A DNA stretch of 64,000 nucleotides from an uncultured Oscillospiraceae bacterium (GTDB taxonomy: Bacteria > Bacillota > Clostridia > Oscillospirales > Oscillospiraceae): NCBI GenBank assembly GCA_934659445.1, contig CAKUHV010000001.1:1-64000 (forward strand), given 5' to 3'. Under the pieces are notes generated by a model that searched no databases, was not told the DNA's origin, and worked only from the letters and a program-made list of their open reading frames with translations. A program made the position numbers and the translations under genes. Position 1 is the stretch's first letter. Every line of letters begins with the position of its first letter. This document shows positions 15,447-24,549 of the stretch, piece by piece.

Positions 15447-17039
15447 ATGAAGTACATTTTTGTCACCGGCGGCGTGGTCTCCGGCCTGGGCAAGGGCATC
15501 TGCGCGGCCTCCCTGGGGCGGCTGCTGAAGCAGTGCGGCCTGCGGGTGAAGAACCAGAAGTTCGACCCCTATCTGAACGTGGACCCCGGCACCATGAGCC
15601 CCTATCAGCACGGCGAGGTGTTCGTCACCGACGATGGGGCAGAGACCGATCTGGATCTTGGCCACTATGAGCGCTTTGTGGATGAGGCTTTGGATCACAA
15701 GTCCTCCGTCTCCTCCGGCGGCATCTTCTGGAGCGTGCTGAACCAGGAGCGCCGGGGCGGCTATCTGGGGGGCACGGTGCAGATCATCCCCCACGTCACC
15801 GACGAGATCAAGCGCCGGGTGTACGCCATGGATGACGGCACCGCCGATGTGTGCATCACCGAGATCGGCGGCACCGTGGGCGACATCGAGAGCCAGCCCT
15901 TTTTGGAGGCCATCCGGCAGGTAGCCACCGAGCGGGGCCGGGAAAATGTGCTGTATATCCATGTCTCCCTCATCGTCTCCATCCCCGGCACGGGGGAGCT
16001 GAAGAGCAAGCCCACCCAGCATTCTGTAAAGGAGCTGCTGGGGGAGGGCATCCAGCCCGACATTCTGGTCTGCCGCACGGACAGCCCCATCACCAAGGAC
16101 ATCCGCCACAAGATCGCCCTGTTCTGCAATGTAGAGCCTGACTGCGTCATCCAGAACCTTACCGCCTCCACCCTGTATGAGGTGCCCCTGCTGCTGGCCC
16201 GCGAGGGCCTGTGCGACGTGGTGTGCCGCAAGCTGGCCCTGGGCTGCGGCAAGCCCGATCTGGCGGAGTGGCGGGCCCTGGTGGACCGCATCCAGCAGGC
16301 CGACCGCCATGTGACCATCGCCCTGGTAGGCAAGTATGTGGGCCTGCACGACGCCTACCTCAGTGTGGTGGAGTCCCTGTTCCACGCGGGCACCGCCAAC
16401 GGCGCCAAGGTATCCATCAAGTGGGTGGATTCCGAGACGCTGTCCTATGAAAATGTGGAGCAGACCCTGGCCGGCTGCGGCGGCATCCTGGTACCCGGCG
16501 GCTTCGGCGACCGGGGCATCGAGGGCATGATCCTGGCCGCCCAGTACGCCCGGGAGCACAAGGTGCCCTATCTGGGCATCTGCCTGGGAATGCAGATCGC
16601 GGTGATCGAGTATGCCCGCCACGTGGTGGGCTGGGCGGACGCCACCAGCTCGGAGTTCACCTCTCTCACCGCCCACCCGGTGATCGACCTGATGCCCGAT
16701 CAGGTAAACGTTGTGGACAAGGGGGGCACCATGCGGCTGGGCAAGTACCCCTGTATGCTATCCGAGGGCTCCAGGGCCCGGGCGGCCTACGGCACCGAGG
16801 AGATCTCCGAGCGCCACCGCCACCGCTACGAGTTCAACAATCAGTTCCGGCAGGAGCTCCAGCTGGCCGGTCTGCGGCTGTCGGGCACCTCTCCCGACGG
16901 CTGGCTGGTGGAGATCGTAGAGCTGCCCGACCACCCCTGGTTTGTGGGCTGCCAGTTCCATCCGGAGTTCAAGAGCCGCCCCAACCGCCCCCACCCCCTG
17001 TTCTGCGGGCTGGTCCATGCGGCTCTGGAACTGCAATAA
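15447..17039 (+). CDS. pyrG: CTP synthase
   Basis: 530 residues. The N-terminal amidoligase domain begins [16 protein letters not shown], followed by [34 protein letters not shown] (split motifs) and [11 protein letters not shown]. The C-terminal class I glutaminase domain carries the nucleophile in YLGICLGMQ and the His-Glu pair in CQFHPEF. It aminates UTP to CTP. The ATG follows GAGGAG. In many Bacillota pyrG is controlled by CTP-sensitive attenuation; the hairpin-rich stretch upstream could be involved, but I do not see the classic G-run start. Confidence 0.95.
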   Translation: MKYIFVTGGVVSGLGKGICAASLGRLLKQCGLRVKNQKFDPYLNVDPGTMSPYQHGEVFVTDDGAETDLDLGHYERFVDEALDHKSSVSSGGIFWSVLNQERRGGYLGGTVQIIPHVTDEIKRRVYAMDDGTADVCITEIGGTVGDIESQPFLEAIRQVATERGRENVLYIHVSLIVSIPGTGELKSKPTQHSVKELLGEGIQPDILVCRTDSPITKDIRHKIALFCNVEPDCVIQNLTASTLYEVPLLLAREGLCDVVCRKLALGCGKPDLAEWRALVDRIQQADRHVTIALVGKYVGLHDAYLSVVESLFHAGTANGAKVSIKWVDSETLSYENVEQTLAGCGGILVPGGFGDRGIEGMILAAQYAREHKVPYLGICLGMQIAVIEYARHVVGWADATSSEFTSLTAHPVIDLMPDQVNVVDKGGTMRLGKYPCMLSEGSRARAAYGTEEISERHRHRYEFNNQFRQELQLAGLRLSGTSPDGWLVEIVELPDHPWFVGCQFHPEFKSRPNRPHPLFCGLVHAALELQ

Positions 17040-17189
17040 CAAACAGCACAGCGCATTTCCATTCTATTCAGCTGTTGTCATTCCGTGGCAGTGACCGATG
17101 TCGCTGCCGCGGGAATCCGTATCCCCAAAGTTTGAGAAAACGGATTGCCGTGCCAGTTTTCGAACTGGCTTGCAATGACAAGTATCTTA

Positions 17190-17233
17190 AACGTAACGCC
17201 CCCTACGGAGAAAACCGCAGGGGGCGTTACGTT
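17190..17233 (-). terminator. Hairpin ending the XRE/membrane-protein operon
   Basis: Perfect 15-bp stem AACGTAACGCCCCCT and complement with a 14-nt loop, touching the stop codon of the small membrane gene. The T-run is poor (TTTAAGATA). Between pyrG and this hairpin (17040-17189) I see nothing else. Confidence 0.55.
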
Positions 17234-17454
17234 CATCTCTTCGCTTTCCGGTAAAACACCGCGGCTAAGATCACACAGACGGCTATACCCACGGCGTAGG
17301 GGATGGCCAGCAGAAAGGCCACGCTGGCCGGGGCGCTGTAACAGGCATATTGGATGCCCCACAGCATATCGCAGTATCCATAGGCCACCACAGCGCACAT
17401 CACCTGGGACAGCAGGACGGCCAGAGCGCCAAACAGGTAAGACAGCTTTTTCAC
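17233..17454 (-). CDS. Small two-helix membrane protein
   Basis: 73 residues with two hydrophobic segments (about 5-28 and 42-66) and a basic C-terminus FYRKAKR. It starts 15 nt after the XRE regulator gene and follows an AAAGGAGG-type site, so it is cotranscribed and probably functionally tied to the membrane-anchored regulator. I recognise no family. Confidence 0.6.
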   Translation of the reverse strand: MKKLSYLFGALAVLLSQVMCAVVAYGYCDMLWGIQYACYSAPASVAFLLAIPYAVGIAVCVILAAVFYRKAKR

Positions 17455-17469
17455 TGGGATACCTCCTTT

Positions 17470-17925
17470 TTATTTTTTCCCTTTGTCCTTCAAAATCAGC
17501 ACTGCGCCGACGACAACAGCGGTGACGCAGCCAATCAGGAACATTCCGTTTCCGTCAATGCGGAGCATGGACGACTGCCCCAGCTGCTGGGCGGACGAGG
17601 GGAGCAGGATGGACAGCAGTCCCCACAAGATCAGGCACAGGATGCCGCCGATACAGATCACCAGACCCAGCAGCCCCTTCTTGCCTCCGGCAGTCTCCGG
17701 TGCGGGGGCCTGCGTTTCCTTCTCCTCCCGGTCCTCTTTCAGCAGGTAGTCCAGAGAGACCCCGAAGTATTCACTCAGGGCCAGGAGCTTGTCGCTCTCC
17801 GGCAGGGACTGGCCGGACTCCCATTTGGAGATGGCCTGCCGGGATACCTTCAGTCCCTCCGCGAATTGCTCCTGGGACAGCCCTCTCTCCTTTCGCAGGG
17901 CATACAGCTTTTCAGATAGAGCCAT
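17470..17925 (-). CDS. XRE-family transcriptional regulator with C-terminal membrane segments
   Basis: 151 residues. The N-terminal helix-turn-helix (residues 2-62) has LRKERGLSQEQFAEGLKVSRQAISKWESGQSLPESDKL, a classic XRE motif. A charged linker leads to two hydrophobic stretches (about 84-107 and 125-144), so the DNA-binding domain is tethered to the membrane. The start at 17925 is set by AGGAGG 5 nt upstream; the longer frame to 18030 runs across the predicted operator. A dyad upstream suggests autoregulation. Confidence 0.8.
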   Translation of the reverse strand: MALSEKLYALRKERGLSQEQFAEGLKVSRQAISKWESGQSLPESDKLLALSEYFGVSLDYLLKEDREEKETQAPAPETAGGKKGLLGLVICIGGILCLILWGLLSILLPSSAQQLGQSSMLRIDGNGMFLIGCVTAVVVGAVLILKDKGKK

Positions 17926-17987
17926 ACCTTCCTCCTTTCCCCCTGAGCATACCGCAGTTCCGGGTGGAACACTACATACACAGGCGT

Positions 17988-18017
17988 ACAATTCCGCAAC
18001 CTGGGGTTGCAAGTTGT
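17988..18017 (-). promoter_or_regulatory. Candidate XRE operator
   Basis: Nested inverted repeat ACAA-N4-GCAAC-N5-GTTGC-N3-TTGT, about 60-90 nt before the regulator start, with a possible minus-strand -35 (TTGCGG) inside it. Confidence 0.4.
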
Positions 18018-18071
18018 ATTTTCTCCCCAATTATGCCACAGCCGGTGGAAAACTTCCACTCCCACAGGCAA

Positions 18072-18108
18072 AAAAGCACCTGAGCCGCTGCGCTGCTCAG
18101 GTGCTTTT
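18072..18108 (-). terminator. Terminator of the rplU-prp-rpmA-obg operon
   Basis: 14-bp stem AAAAGCACCTGAGC with its complement. T-runs occur on both strands; on the minus strand GCTTTTTTG follows the stem. It lies 8 nt beyond the obg stop. Confidence 0.85.
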
Positions 18109-18115
18109 AACTTCA

Positions 18116-19396
18116 TTACCGCTGATATTCAAACTCCAGGTCGTACAGGGACACGATATCTCCGTCCTTGATCCCCATGCTCTCCAGCTTGTCGAACAGG
18201 CCGGACTGGCGCAGCTTCTGGTCGAACCAGTTGCGGCTCTCATAGTCGCCGAAGTTCACGTTGGCCATCAGGCGCTGGAGCCAGGGGGCCTCCACCACCC
18301 AGGTGTCGTCGAACTGCTGGATGTCCACCTCGCCGCTGGTGTCCACCTCCGGCGGGCGCTCCACATAGGTGGGCTCGTACACCACCACGGGGGGCAGGCT
18401 CTGCAGCTCCTGGGCCGCCCGCTTCATCAGCTCCCGGGTGCCCATGTGGGCGGCAGCGGAGATCTCGAACAGCTCCATGCCCTGACTTTCCACATAGGCC
18501 CGCAGCTGCTCCAGCAGGGCGGGGTCCTGCATGATGTCCACCTTGTTGGCGGCCACCAGCATCTTCCGGCCCGCCAGGTCGGGGGAGTACTGCTTCAGCT
18601 CCTCGTTGATGGCCTTGAAGTCCTCCACCGGGTCCCGGCCCTCGCTGCCGGATACATCCACCACATGGATGAGCAGGCGGCAGCGGTCGATGTGCCGCAG
18701 GAAGTCGTGGCCCAGTCCGGCGCCCTCGGCGGCCCCCTCGATGATGCCGGGGATGTCGGCCAGGACGAAGGACACTCCGTCCTCTACATACACCACGCCC
18801 AGGTTGGGGAACAGGGTGGTGAAGTGGTAGTTGGCGATCTTGGGCTGGGCCCGGCTGACCACGCTGAGCAGGGTGGACTTGCCCACGTTGGGGAAGCCCA
18901 CCAGACCCACGTCGGCCAGCAGCTTCAGCTCCAGTACCACGTCCCGGCTCTGGCCGGGCAGACCCGCCTTGGCAAAGCGGGGCACCTGCCGGGTGGGGGT
19001 GGCGAAGTGCTGGTTGCCCCAGCCGCCCCGGCCGCCCTTACACAGGATGAAGGGCTCGGGCTGTGACATATCCCGGATGATCTCCCCGGTCTCGGCGTCC
19101 CGGATGATGGTGCCCCGGGGCACCTTCAGGATCAGATCCTCCCCGTTCTTGCCGGAGCTGCGCTTGCCCTGGCCATCCATGCCGTTGGCGGCCACATATT
19201 TGCGCTTGTAACGGAAGTCCATCAGGGTGGACATATGGTCGTCTACTGTGACCACCACATTGCCGCCCCGGCCGCCATCGCCGCCGTCTGGGCCGCCGGC
19301 GGCCACATACTTCTCCCGGTGGAAGGACACCACGCCGCTGCCGCCGCTGCCGGAGCGGACGGTGATCCGGGCGGTATCCACAAAGGGTGCTGCCAT
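18116..19396 (-). CDS. obg: GTPase Obg/CgtA
   Basis: 426 residues. The Gly-rich Obg fold (about 1-158) contains REKYVAAGGPDGGDGGRGG and KGGRGGWGNQHFATPTRQ. The GTPase domain has GFPNVGKSTLL (G1), TTLFPNLG (G2), DIPGIIEGA (G3), NKVD (G4) and SAA (G5). A C-terminal OCT domain ends the protein. Obg acts in late 50S assembly and stress signalling. The start follows AAAGGAGG. It is the last gene of the L21-Prp-L27 operon, a conserved Bacillota order, although an intrinsic hairpin separates it from rpmA. Confidence 0.95.
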   Translation of the reverse strand: MAAPFVDTARITVRSGSGGSGVVSFHREKYVAAGGPDGGDGGRGGNVVVTVDDHMSTLMDFRYKRKYVAANGMDGQGKRSSGKNGEDLILKVPRGTIIRDAETGEIIRDMSQPEPFILCKGGRGGWGNQHFATPTRQVPRFAKAGLPGQSRDVVLELKLLADVGLVGFPNVGKSTLLSVVSRAQPKIANYHFTTLFPNLGVVYVEDGVSFVLADIPGIIEGAAEGAGLGHDFLRHIDRCRLLIHVVDVSGSEGRDPVEDFKAINEELKQYSPDLAGRKMLVAANKVDIMQDPALLEQLRAYVESQGMELFEISAAAHMGTRELMKRAAQELQSLPPVVVYEPTYVERPPEVDTSGEVDIQQFDDTWVVEAPWLQRLMANVNFGDYESRNWFDQKLRQSGLFDKLESMGIKDGDIVSLYDLEFEYQR

Positions 19397-19462
19397 AGGG
19401 GCACCTCCTTTATCTCAGTATTCCCCGCGGTCCCGCCCTCTATCAGGGGCGGCGCGGGAAAA

Positions 19463-19497
19463 AAGAAGCCGCAAACAGAAGCTGTTTGCGGCTTTTT
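19463..19497 (-). terminator. Hairpin between rpmA and obg
   Basis: 13-bp stem AAGCCGCAAACAG with complement and a 3-nt loop, T-rich on both sides (minus strand CTTCTTTTTTCC). Probably a partial terminator that lowers obg expression relative to the ribosomal proteins. Confidence 0.7.
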
Positions 19498-19509
19498 CTG
19501 CGCATTTGA

Positions 19510-19794
19510 TTACTGGGCGATCTCCACGATAGAGACCTGCTTGCGATCCTTGCCCAGCCGCTCGAACTTCACCTTGCCGTCCTTCAGGGCGAACAGAGTG
19601 TCGTCGCTGCCCTTGCCCACATTGACACCGGGGTGGATGTGGGTACCGCGCTGACGGACCAGAATGTTGCCGGCCAGCACGAACTGCCCGTCGCCGCGCT
19701 TCACGCCCAGGCGCTTGGCCTCGGAATCACGACCGTTACGGGTGGAGCCAACGCCCTTTTTGTGGGCGAAAAACTGTAAACCGATGTTCAGCAT
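19510..19794 (-). CDS. rpmA: 50S ribosomal protein L27 (with cleavable N-terminal extension)
   Basis: 94 residues. The N-terminus MLNIGLQFF precedes [23 protein letters not shown], the start of mature L27. Such an extension ending FF-A is the known Bacillota form that the protease Prp must remove for L27 to support 50S function, and prp is the next gene upstream. Confidence 0.95.
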   Translation of the reverse strand: MLNIGLQFFAHKKGVGSTRNGRDSEAKRLGVKRGDGQFVLAGNILVRQRGTHIHPGVNVGKGSDDTLFALKDGKVKFERLGKDRKQVSIVEIAQ

Positions 19795-19798
19795 TGTC

Positions 19799-20128
19799 TT
19801 ACACCTCCATGACTGAAATATGTTGGGGGTACTCCTCCGCCAGCTGCACCAGATAGACCATCAGGCCCGTCAGCAGTGCCTGACAGGTGCTCTCGTTGGT
19901 CTGTCCCAGTCCGCTGGGGAGCTTGAGAGAGAGGTATGCGTCCTTTTTCCGGACCTTGACCGGGGCTTCCAGCCCCAGCACGTCGTTCACCGTACATTCC
20001 ACCACGCGCACAGCGCTGGTAACGGCGGCGCAGACGATGTCCTCTCCCGCTCCGGCATAGCCGCTGTGGCCCTTGACCTCAAAGCCCACAAGGCGGCTGC
20101 CCTGAGATGAGAAAGTGACGACGGTCAT
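19799..20128 (-). CDS. prp: Ribosomal-processing cysteine protease Prp
   Basis: 109 residues of the YsxB/DUF464 family. The catalytic pair sits in [20 protein letters not shown], with His at about 21 and Cys at about 33. It cleaves the N-terminal extension of L27. It lies between rplU (2 nt away) and rpmA (4 nt away), the family's usual position. Confidence 0.92.
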   Translation of the reverse strand: MTVVTFSSQGSRLVGFEVKGHSGYAGAGEDIVCAAVTSAVRVVECTVNDVLGLEAPVKVRKKDAYLSLKLPSGLGQTNESTCQALLTGLMVYLVQLAEEYPQHISVMEV

Positions 20129-20130
20129 AC

Positions 20131-20442
20131 TCAGGCCTTGATGGCGCCGATCTGGACCTTCGTGTAGGGCTGACGGTGGCCCTGACGCTTGCGGTAGCCC
20201 TTCTTGGGGTTATACTTGAAGATACGGACCTTCTTGCCCTTGCCGTTCTTCACCACGGTAGCGTCCACGGAAGCGCCCTCTACCACGGGGGTGCCGAAGG
20301 TGGCCTTGTCGCCGTCCAGGATAGCCAGCACCTGGTCGAAGGTGACTGCCTGGCCAGCCTCAGCCTCCAGCTTCTCGATGAACAGGGTGTCGCCCTCGCT
20401 CACCTTGTACTGCTTGCCGCCGGTCACGATGATTGCCTGCAT
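20131..20442 (-). CDS. rplU: 50S ribosomal protein L21
   Basis: 103 residues with [21 protein letters not shown] at the start and the RNA-binding C-terminal [34 protein letters not shown]. First gene of the operon, with a consensus promoter and a leader of about 90 nt. Confidence 0.97.
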   Translation of the reverse strand: MQAIIVTGGKQYKVSEGDTLFIEKLEAEAGQAVTFDQVLAILDGDKATFGTPVVEGASVDATVVKNGKGKKVRIFKYNPKKGYRKRQGHRQPYTKVQIGAIKA

Positions 20443-20531
20443 TACGTTTCAACTCCTTCATTAACGGGCTCGCTCTTATAGGGGGGATGTCCGCTTTTTC
20501 CGCGCGCAAAGGCGCGCCCTATTCGATGCGG
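20443..20531 (-). promoter_or_regulatory. rplU 5' leader (possible L21 autoregulatory leader)
   Basis: The roughly 90-nt untranslated leader contains a GCGCGC-TTT-GCGCGC hairpin and a conserved-looking CGGACATCC...CCTATAAGAGCGAGCCCG stretch before the AAGGAG site. L21 leaders are known upstream of rplU in Bacillota; assignment here rests on position and partial resemblance. Confidence 0.4.
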
Positions 20532-20538
20532 CTTTAGT

Positions 20539-20567
20539 ATTTTATCAGTGAAAACCGCCGCTGTCAA
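20539..20567 (-). promoter_or_regulatory. rplU operon promoter
   Basis: Minus strand -35 TTGACA (20562-20567), 17-nt spacer, -10 TAAAAT (20539-20544). The -35 lies in the loop of the upstream gene's terminator. Confidence 0.85.
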
Positions 20568-20585
20568 TAGCTCAGCGGCGGTTTT
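20551..20585 (-). terminator. Terminator of the polysaccharide deacetylase gene
   Basis: Perfect 13-bp stem AAAACCGCCGCTG with complement and a 9-nt loop, 10 nt beyond the deacetylase stop. T-runs occur on both strands. Confidence 0.8.
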
Positions 20586-20595
20586 TTGCATATTT

Positions 20596-21501
20596 TCAGA
20601 ACCCGCCGCGGCACACCGCCCGGCGCTCGATCTTCTCCAGGCCCTCTACCAGCTGCGCTCCGGTGATGTCGTCCCCGATCCACCAGCGGTCCAGCACCTG
20701 CATAGAGCCCGCCTTGCCTTGGCGCACCCGGCTGCACCCGTAGTGGGTGGTAAAGGTCAGCTTGACGCCCGCCTGGCGGAACTGCTGCACCGCCGTGCGC
20801 GACCACAGGCCGTAGGGGAAGGCCACGGCGATCAGGGGCACGTCCAGACCGTCCTCCAGCTCGCTTTTCGCCCGCTCCACATCCGCCGTCAGGGCCGCAC
20901 GGTAGTCGCGCTCGCCCTCCCCCGGCTTCTGCAGCACGCCGTCCCGGTCCCACTCGCCGCCGGAGCGGTGATGCATCTCATAGGTGTGGCTCTGCACGCA
21001 AAGGACCCCCTTCTCCACCCAGGGGCGCACCTGCTCCCAGCTGAACCGGGGCGGGTCCAGCACGGTCTCAGACCCCGGATAGGTGGTGCGGCCTACGGTG
21101 GCCCCGATGACGAACACCGTGGCCTTCATGCCGCACTCCTCCAGCACGGGGGCGGCCAGCTCCAGATTGGAGCTGTACCCGTCGTCCATGGTGATCAGCA
21201 CCGGCTTGTCCGGCAGAGGCGTTCCGTTTTCCACAAAATCCGCAATCTCAAAGGGGTCTACCGGGGTGTAGCCCGCCGCCTTCAGGGCCAGCAGCTGCTC
21301 CCGAAAGCGCTTGACGGTAACGATGGTGTCCACATCGCTGCTGTCCACGTCCATAAAGTGGTGATACATGAGCACGGGCACCGGGGTGCCTTGGCGGCGG
21401 TACAGCTCGATCCCCCCCAGCAGCACCAGCGCCGCGGCGGCCAGGGCCGCCAGCAGCCGCGTCAGCTTCCGCCGGTCCATACGGTCCCACCCTGCGTTCA
21501 T
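20596..21501 (-). CDS. Membrane-anchored polysaccharide deacetylase (CE4/NodB)
   Basis: 301 residues. A single N-terminal hydrophobic segment (about 12-33) anchors an extracellular NodB domain: VLMYHHF, ITMDDGYSSN (catalytic Asp and metal Asp), SHTYEMHH (the two zinc His residues) and AFPYGLWS. The substrate may be peptidoglycan GlcNAc or another cell-surface polymer. I used the ATG at 21501; an in-frame ATG at 21480 after GGTGGGA is possible. Last gene of a minus-strand run. Confidence 0.88.
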   Translation of the reverse strand: MNAGWDRMDRRKLTRLLAALAAAALVLLGGIELYRRQGTPVPVLMYHHFMDVDSSDVDTIVTVKRFREQLLALKAAGYTPVDPFEIADFVENGTPLPDKPVLITMDDGYSSNLELAAPVLEECGMKATVFVIGATVGRTTYPGSETVLDPPRFSWEQVRPWVEKGVLCVQSHTYEMHHRSGGEWDRDGVLQKPGEGERDYRAALTADVERAKSELEDGLDVPLIAVAFPYGLWSRTAVQQFRQAGVKLTFTTHYGCSRVRQGKAGSMQVLDRWWIGDDITGAQLVEGLEKIERRAVCRGGF

Positions 21502-21535
21502 ATCCTCTCGCCTTCCTCTTTTCTCCGTCCGCCCC

Positions 21536-22423
21536 TTACAGGGCCACGGTGACCAGATATTTCTCCATCAGCGCCACGGGGTGATAGGACAGCTTGCTGG
21601 TTCGCAGGCCTTCGTCCCCGGTGTCGTCCTCCCGGTTCACAAAGGCCACCTCGCCCCCGGCATAGTGCTGGGTATACTGGGCTACCAGCATCTGATAGGC
21701 CCCCTGCACCTCCCGGTCGGCCTTCTCGATGTGGACGAACAGGGTGTCCCCCACCACTTCGCCCAGGGAGAAGCCCGCGATCTCGCCGTCCACCAGCAGC
21801 ATCCCGCCCAGCATGTCGTACAGATCCAAGTGATCCAGCACCTCCCTGGTCTTGGCGATGTCCTCGTGGAAGGCGGCGGACTCCTTGTCATGGCCGGCCA
21901 GATACCGGTCCAGGAAGGCGTGCAGGGCGGGCACGTCCTCCCTGGTGATGGCCCGGAAGGACCAGTTGCCGTAGGTCTTCAGGAATTTGTTCACATGGTT
22001 GCGCTGGCCGCTGAACCTCTTGCCCTTGAAGTACATCAGGTCCTCCGCCCGGTACAGATAGTCGAAGGAGTCCCGGTCTGGCTCGGCCGTGCTGCTGTGG
22101 AAGAAGCGGAGCAGACGGTCCAGCTCGTCCTTGGGGATCGGGTAGAAGTGCAGGGGCATATCCCGGCGGCGGCAGTACTCCGCGATCTGGCGGTAGTGCT
22201 CCGGCCGGCCGCCACCCAGGGGCAGGGCAAAGGTGTCCCCCTTGCCGGGGTAGTACACCTTAAAGTACAGCGACCCATCGTAAATGGCCCACTCCGTGCG
22301 GTACAGATCCCGCCACAGGGCAACGGCCCCGGGGGTGGTATCACAGATGCGGCTGCCGCTGTACTTGAAGTACGGCCGCAGCCGGGGCAGGTCCTCTAAT
22401 TGCAGCAGTTGAAAATTCAGCAT
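21536..22423 (-). CDS. DUF2156 / phosphatidylglycerol lysyltransferase C-terminal-like protein
   Basis: 295 residues with two GNAT-like halves and no membrane part. The core reads DYLYRAEDLMYFKGKRFSGQRNHVNKFLKTYGNW, then LLVDGEIAGFSLGEVVGDTLFVHIEKADREVQGAYQMLVAQY and FVNREDDTGDEGLRTSKLSYHPV, the pattern of LPG_synthase_C/DUF2156 acyltransferase-fold proteins. Soluble members may use aminoacyl-tRNA, but their substrates are mostly unknown. It starts 15 nt after the phosphatase gene. Confidence 0.8.
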   Translation of the reverse strand: MLNFQLLQLEDLPRLRPYFKYSGSRICDTTPGAVALWRDLYRTEWAIYDGSLYFKVYYPGKGDTFALPLGGGRPEHYRQIAEYCRRRDMPLHFYPIPKDELDRLLRFFHSSTAEPDRDSFDYLYRAEDLMYFKGKRFSGQRNHVNKFLKTYGNWSFRAITREDVPALHAFLDRYLAGHDKESAAFHEDIAKTREVLDHLDLYDMLGGMLLVDGEIAGFSLGEVVGDTLFVHIEKADREVQGAYQMLVAQYTQHYAGGEVAFVNREDDTGDEGLRTSKLSYHPVALMEKYLVTVAL

Positions 22424-22438
22424 ATCTGTATCGTTTCC

Positions 22439-23545
22439 TCATTCCGGGGTATTATTCCCGGCGGTCCGGCCGTAATACCAGCCGGTCACGCCGTTCTTCT
22501 TGCATAAAAGCCCGCTCTTTTTCGTCCGCGCCACAAGGGACAGCCTGTCCCCCGGCGCCACGGGCAGCGCATAGTCGGTGGAGTCCTCGCACCACAGCTT
22601 GTCCTCTGTTCGGCGCAGATAGGCGTTCAGAATGGGCAGCACCCGGCCGCTCTCCAAATGGCGGCAGAGGGAGGTCTCCTCCCCCCGCTGCACCAGCTCC
22701 AGGGCGCTGCGGCCCCAGCGGATGTTCACAGAGTCGGCGCTCGCCTCCTGCCCGTCCAGAGCGGTGACTGTGGGCAGGCCGTCATAGGCCCGCCAGGAGA
22801 AGTCCTCCGCCCCCTCCTCCGGCAGGATCAGGGCGTTGAGCTGGCCGTCCAGCTTCAGCACGCAGCCGCCGTCGATGGAGATGATCTTCCGCCGCCGCTC
22901 AAACAGGGGGGCGGCAGAGGGGATCTTGGGGTCATACAGGGTCACCGGCCAGTGGCCCACGATGACCCACTTGTCAAAGGAATACCCCTGCCCCAGAAAA
23001 TCGTCGTTTTTCATGCACGACCAGCGCTCCAGCCCCTCCATTCTCCGAAGGGAGGGCACGCCCCCGTGGACAAACACCAGGTGCTCCGTCTCTACAATGG
23101 TGGGCATGGCGCGCAGAAAGGCCCACTCCCGCTGAAAGGCGGCCCGCAGCTGCCGGCGCAGCAGGGGCAGATCCTCCGTCTGGTCAAAGCCCCCCTCCCG
23201 GGCCATCTGCCGCAGGCAGGACTCCGGGTGCTGGGGCAGATAAGAGGAGAAAAAGCGGTCGTCCAGGGCGTCCGTCTCAAAAAAGCGGAGGACAAGGCCG
23301 TCGCAGTTGCCGCAGATGCAGTACACCGTGTGGGTCCGGGACAGCTCCATCACATGCCGCAGCAGGGCAAGGCTCTCCTTCCCCTTCTCCAGCACGTCCC
23401 CCACCAGCACCAGAATGTCCCGGCGGGTCAGCCCCACCTGCTCCATCAGTCCGCGGAAGAAGGGCAGGTTGCCGTGAATATCGCTGACGGCGATGATCCG
23501 CCGCCCGGGCTGAAACTCCAGGCGGGCAACGATCGCCCGATCCAT
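22439..23545 (-). CDS. Calcineurin-like metallophosphatase with C-terminal SH3-like tail
   Basis: 368 residues. The dinuclear metal motifs appear in order: SDIHGN (about 21), GDVLEKG, CGNCD, FVHGG and GHWP, the layout of PPP-type serine/threonine phosphatases and diadenosine tetraphosphatases. The C-terminal 60 residues (LPVAPGDRLSLV...GLLCKKNGVTGWYYGR) resemble a small SH3-like domain. The substrate is unknown. The ATG follows AAGGAGGGGG; it is 34 nt downstream of prmA. Confidence 0.8.
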   Translation of the reverse strand: MDRAIVARLEFQPGRRIIAVSDIHGNLPFFRGLMEQVGLTRRDILVLVGDVLEKGKESLALLRHVMELSRTHTVYCICGNCDGLVLRFFETDALDDRFFSSYLPQHPESCLRQMAREGGFDQTEDLPLLRRQLRAAFQREWAFLRAMPTIVETEHLVFVHGGVPSLRRMEGLERWSCMKNDDFLGQGYSFDKWVIVGHWPVTLYDPKIPSAAPLFERRRKIISIDGGCVLKLDGQLNALILPEEGAEDFSWRAYDGLPTVTALDGQEASADSVNIRWGRSALELVQRGEETSLCRHLESGRVLPILNAYLRRTEDKLWCEDSTDYALPVAPGDRLSLVARTKKSGLLCKKNGVTGWYYGRTAGNNTPE

Positions 23546-23579
23546 AGCCTTCCCCCTCCTTCCTCAAGGATGACCGCCC

Positions 23580-24524
23580 TCAGCCCAGCCGGGCCTCCAG
23601 CGCGGCCCAGCCGTTCTTCTCCCGCTTCTTCGTCACCGTCAGACCGTGGGCCGCCAGAGCGGCGGCCACCTCGTCCGTCCGGCTGTGGATGATGCCGGAG
23701 CACAGGAACACGCCGTCGGGGGCCATCAGCTGCGGCACCCGGGCGGACAGGGGGATGATCACGTCGGCCACGATGTTGGCCAGCACCAGGTCGTACCGCC
23801 GCTCGGCCAGCCGGCCCGCCAGCTCCTCGTCCCCGATCACGTCCCCGGCGCACACATGGTAGATGTCCTTTCCGATGCCGTTCAGGGCGGCGTTCTCATA
23901 GGCCACCCCCACCGCCTTGGGGTCGATGTCCACGGCGGCGGCATATCCCGCCCCCAGCACCAGGGCGGCAATGGACAGGATGCCGCTGCCGCAGCCCAGA
24001 TCCAGCACGGAGCAGCCGGGGACGGTGTGCTCCTCCACCCCCTCCAGACACAGCTGGGTGGAGGCATGGGAGCCGGTGCCGAAGGTCAGGCCCGGGTCGA
24101 GATACACGGCCGTCTTCCCGGCGGGAACGGGCTGGTCCTTCTCCCACTGGGGCACCACATACAGCCGCCGGCCAATGGTCAGCGGCTTATAGTACTTCTG
24201 CCAGCTGTAGGCCCAGTCGTTCTCTCCCAGCACGGTCTGGCTGTATTCGCAGTCCAGCCCCTGGGTATACCGGGCCAGCTGAGCATGGCCGTCCTCATCG
24301 TCGGTGACGTAGAACTTCACCCGGGCCACGCCCTTCATCTTCTCCAGCAGCTCGTCGTCCACATAGTCCCAGTACTGGCGGTTCTGCTCTAAAAACTGGC
24401 GGAACTCGCCCTCCTCCTCGATGACGATGCTGTCCATTCCGTTGGCCGCCAGACGGGCGGTCACCTCATCCAGCCTGTCCGCCGTGGTATTCACGGCGAT
24501 CTCCAGCCACTTTACGTCCTCCAT
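23580..24524 (-). CDS. prmA: Ribosomal protein L11 methyltransferase
   Basis: 314 residues. The N-terminal substrate domain starts WLEIAVNTTADRLDEV. The SAM domain has DPGLTFGTGSHASTQLCLEGVE, VLDLGCGSGILSIAALVLGA, DIDPKAVGVAYENAALNG and LVLANIVADVI. It trimethylates L11. The start at 24524 is set by GGAGGG 5 nt upstream; the longer frame to 24638 reads into degV. Confidence 0.93.
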   Translation of the reverse strand: MEDVKWLEIAVNTTADRLDEVTARLAANGMDSIVIEEEGEFRQFLEQNRQYWDYVDDELLEKMKGVARVKFYVTDDEDGHAQLARYTQGLDCEYSQTVLGENDWAYSWQKYYKPLTIGRRLYVVPQWEKDQPVPAGKTAVYLDPGLTFGTGSHASTQLCLEGVEEHTVPGCSVLDLGCGSGILSIAALVLGAGYAAAVDIDPKAVGVAYENAALNGIGKDIYHVCAGDVIGDEELAGRLAERRYDLVLANIVADVIIPLSARVPQLMAPDGVFLCSGIIHSRTDEVAAALAAHGLTVTKKREKNGWAALEARLG

Positions 24525-24549
24525 GGGCCCCTCCGTTTCTTTTCTCTGC

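Noticed and set aside
15064-15450. Short plus-strand ORFs between glnN and pyrG
   Set aside because: They are made of hairpin repeats; the similar frames at 53142-53741 reflect the repeated DNA rather than a protein.
17190-17233. Possible insertion-sequence end (15-bp perfect inverted repeat)
   Set aside because: No transposase frame or target duplication; its position touching a stop codon fits a terminator.
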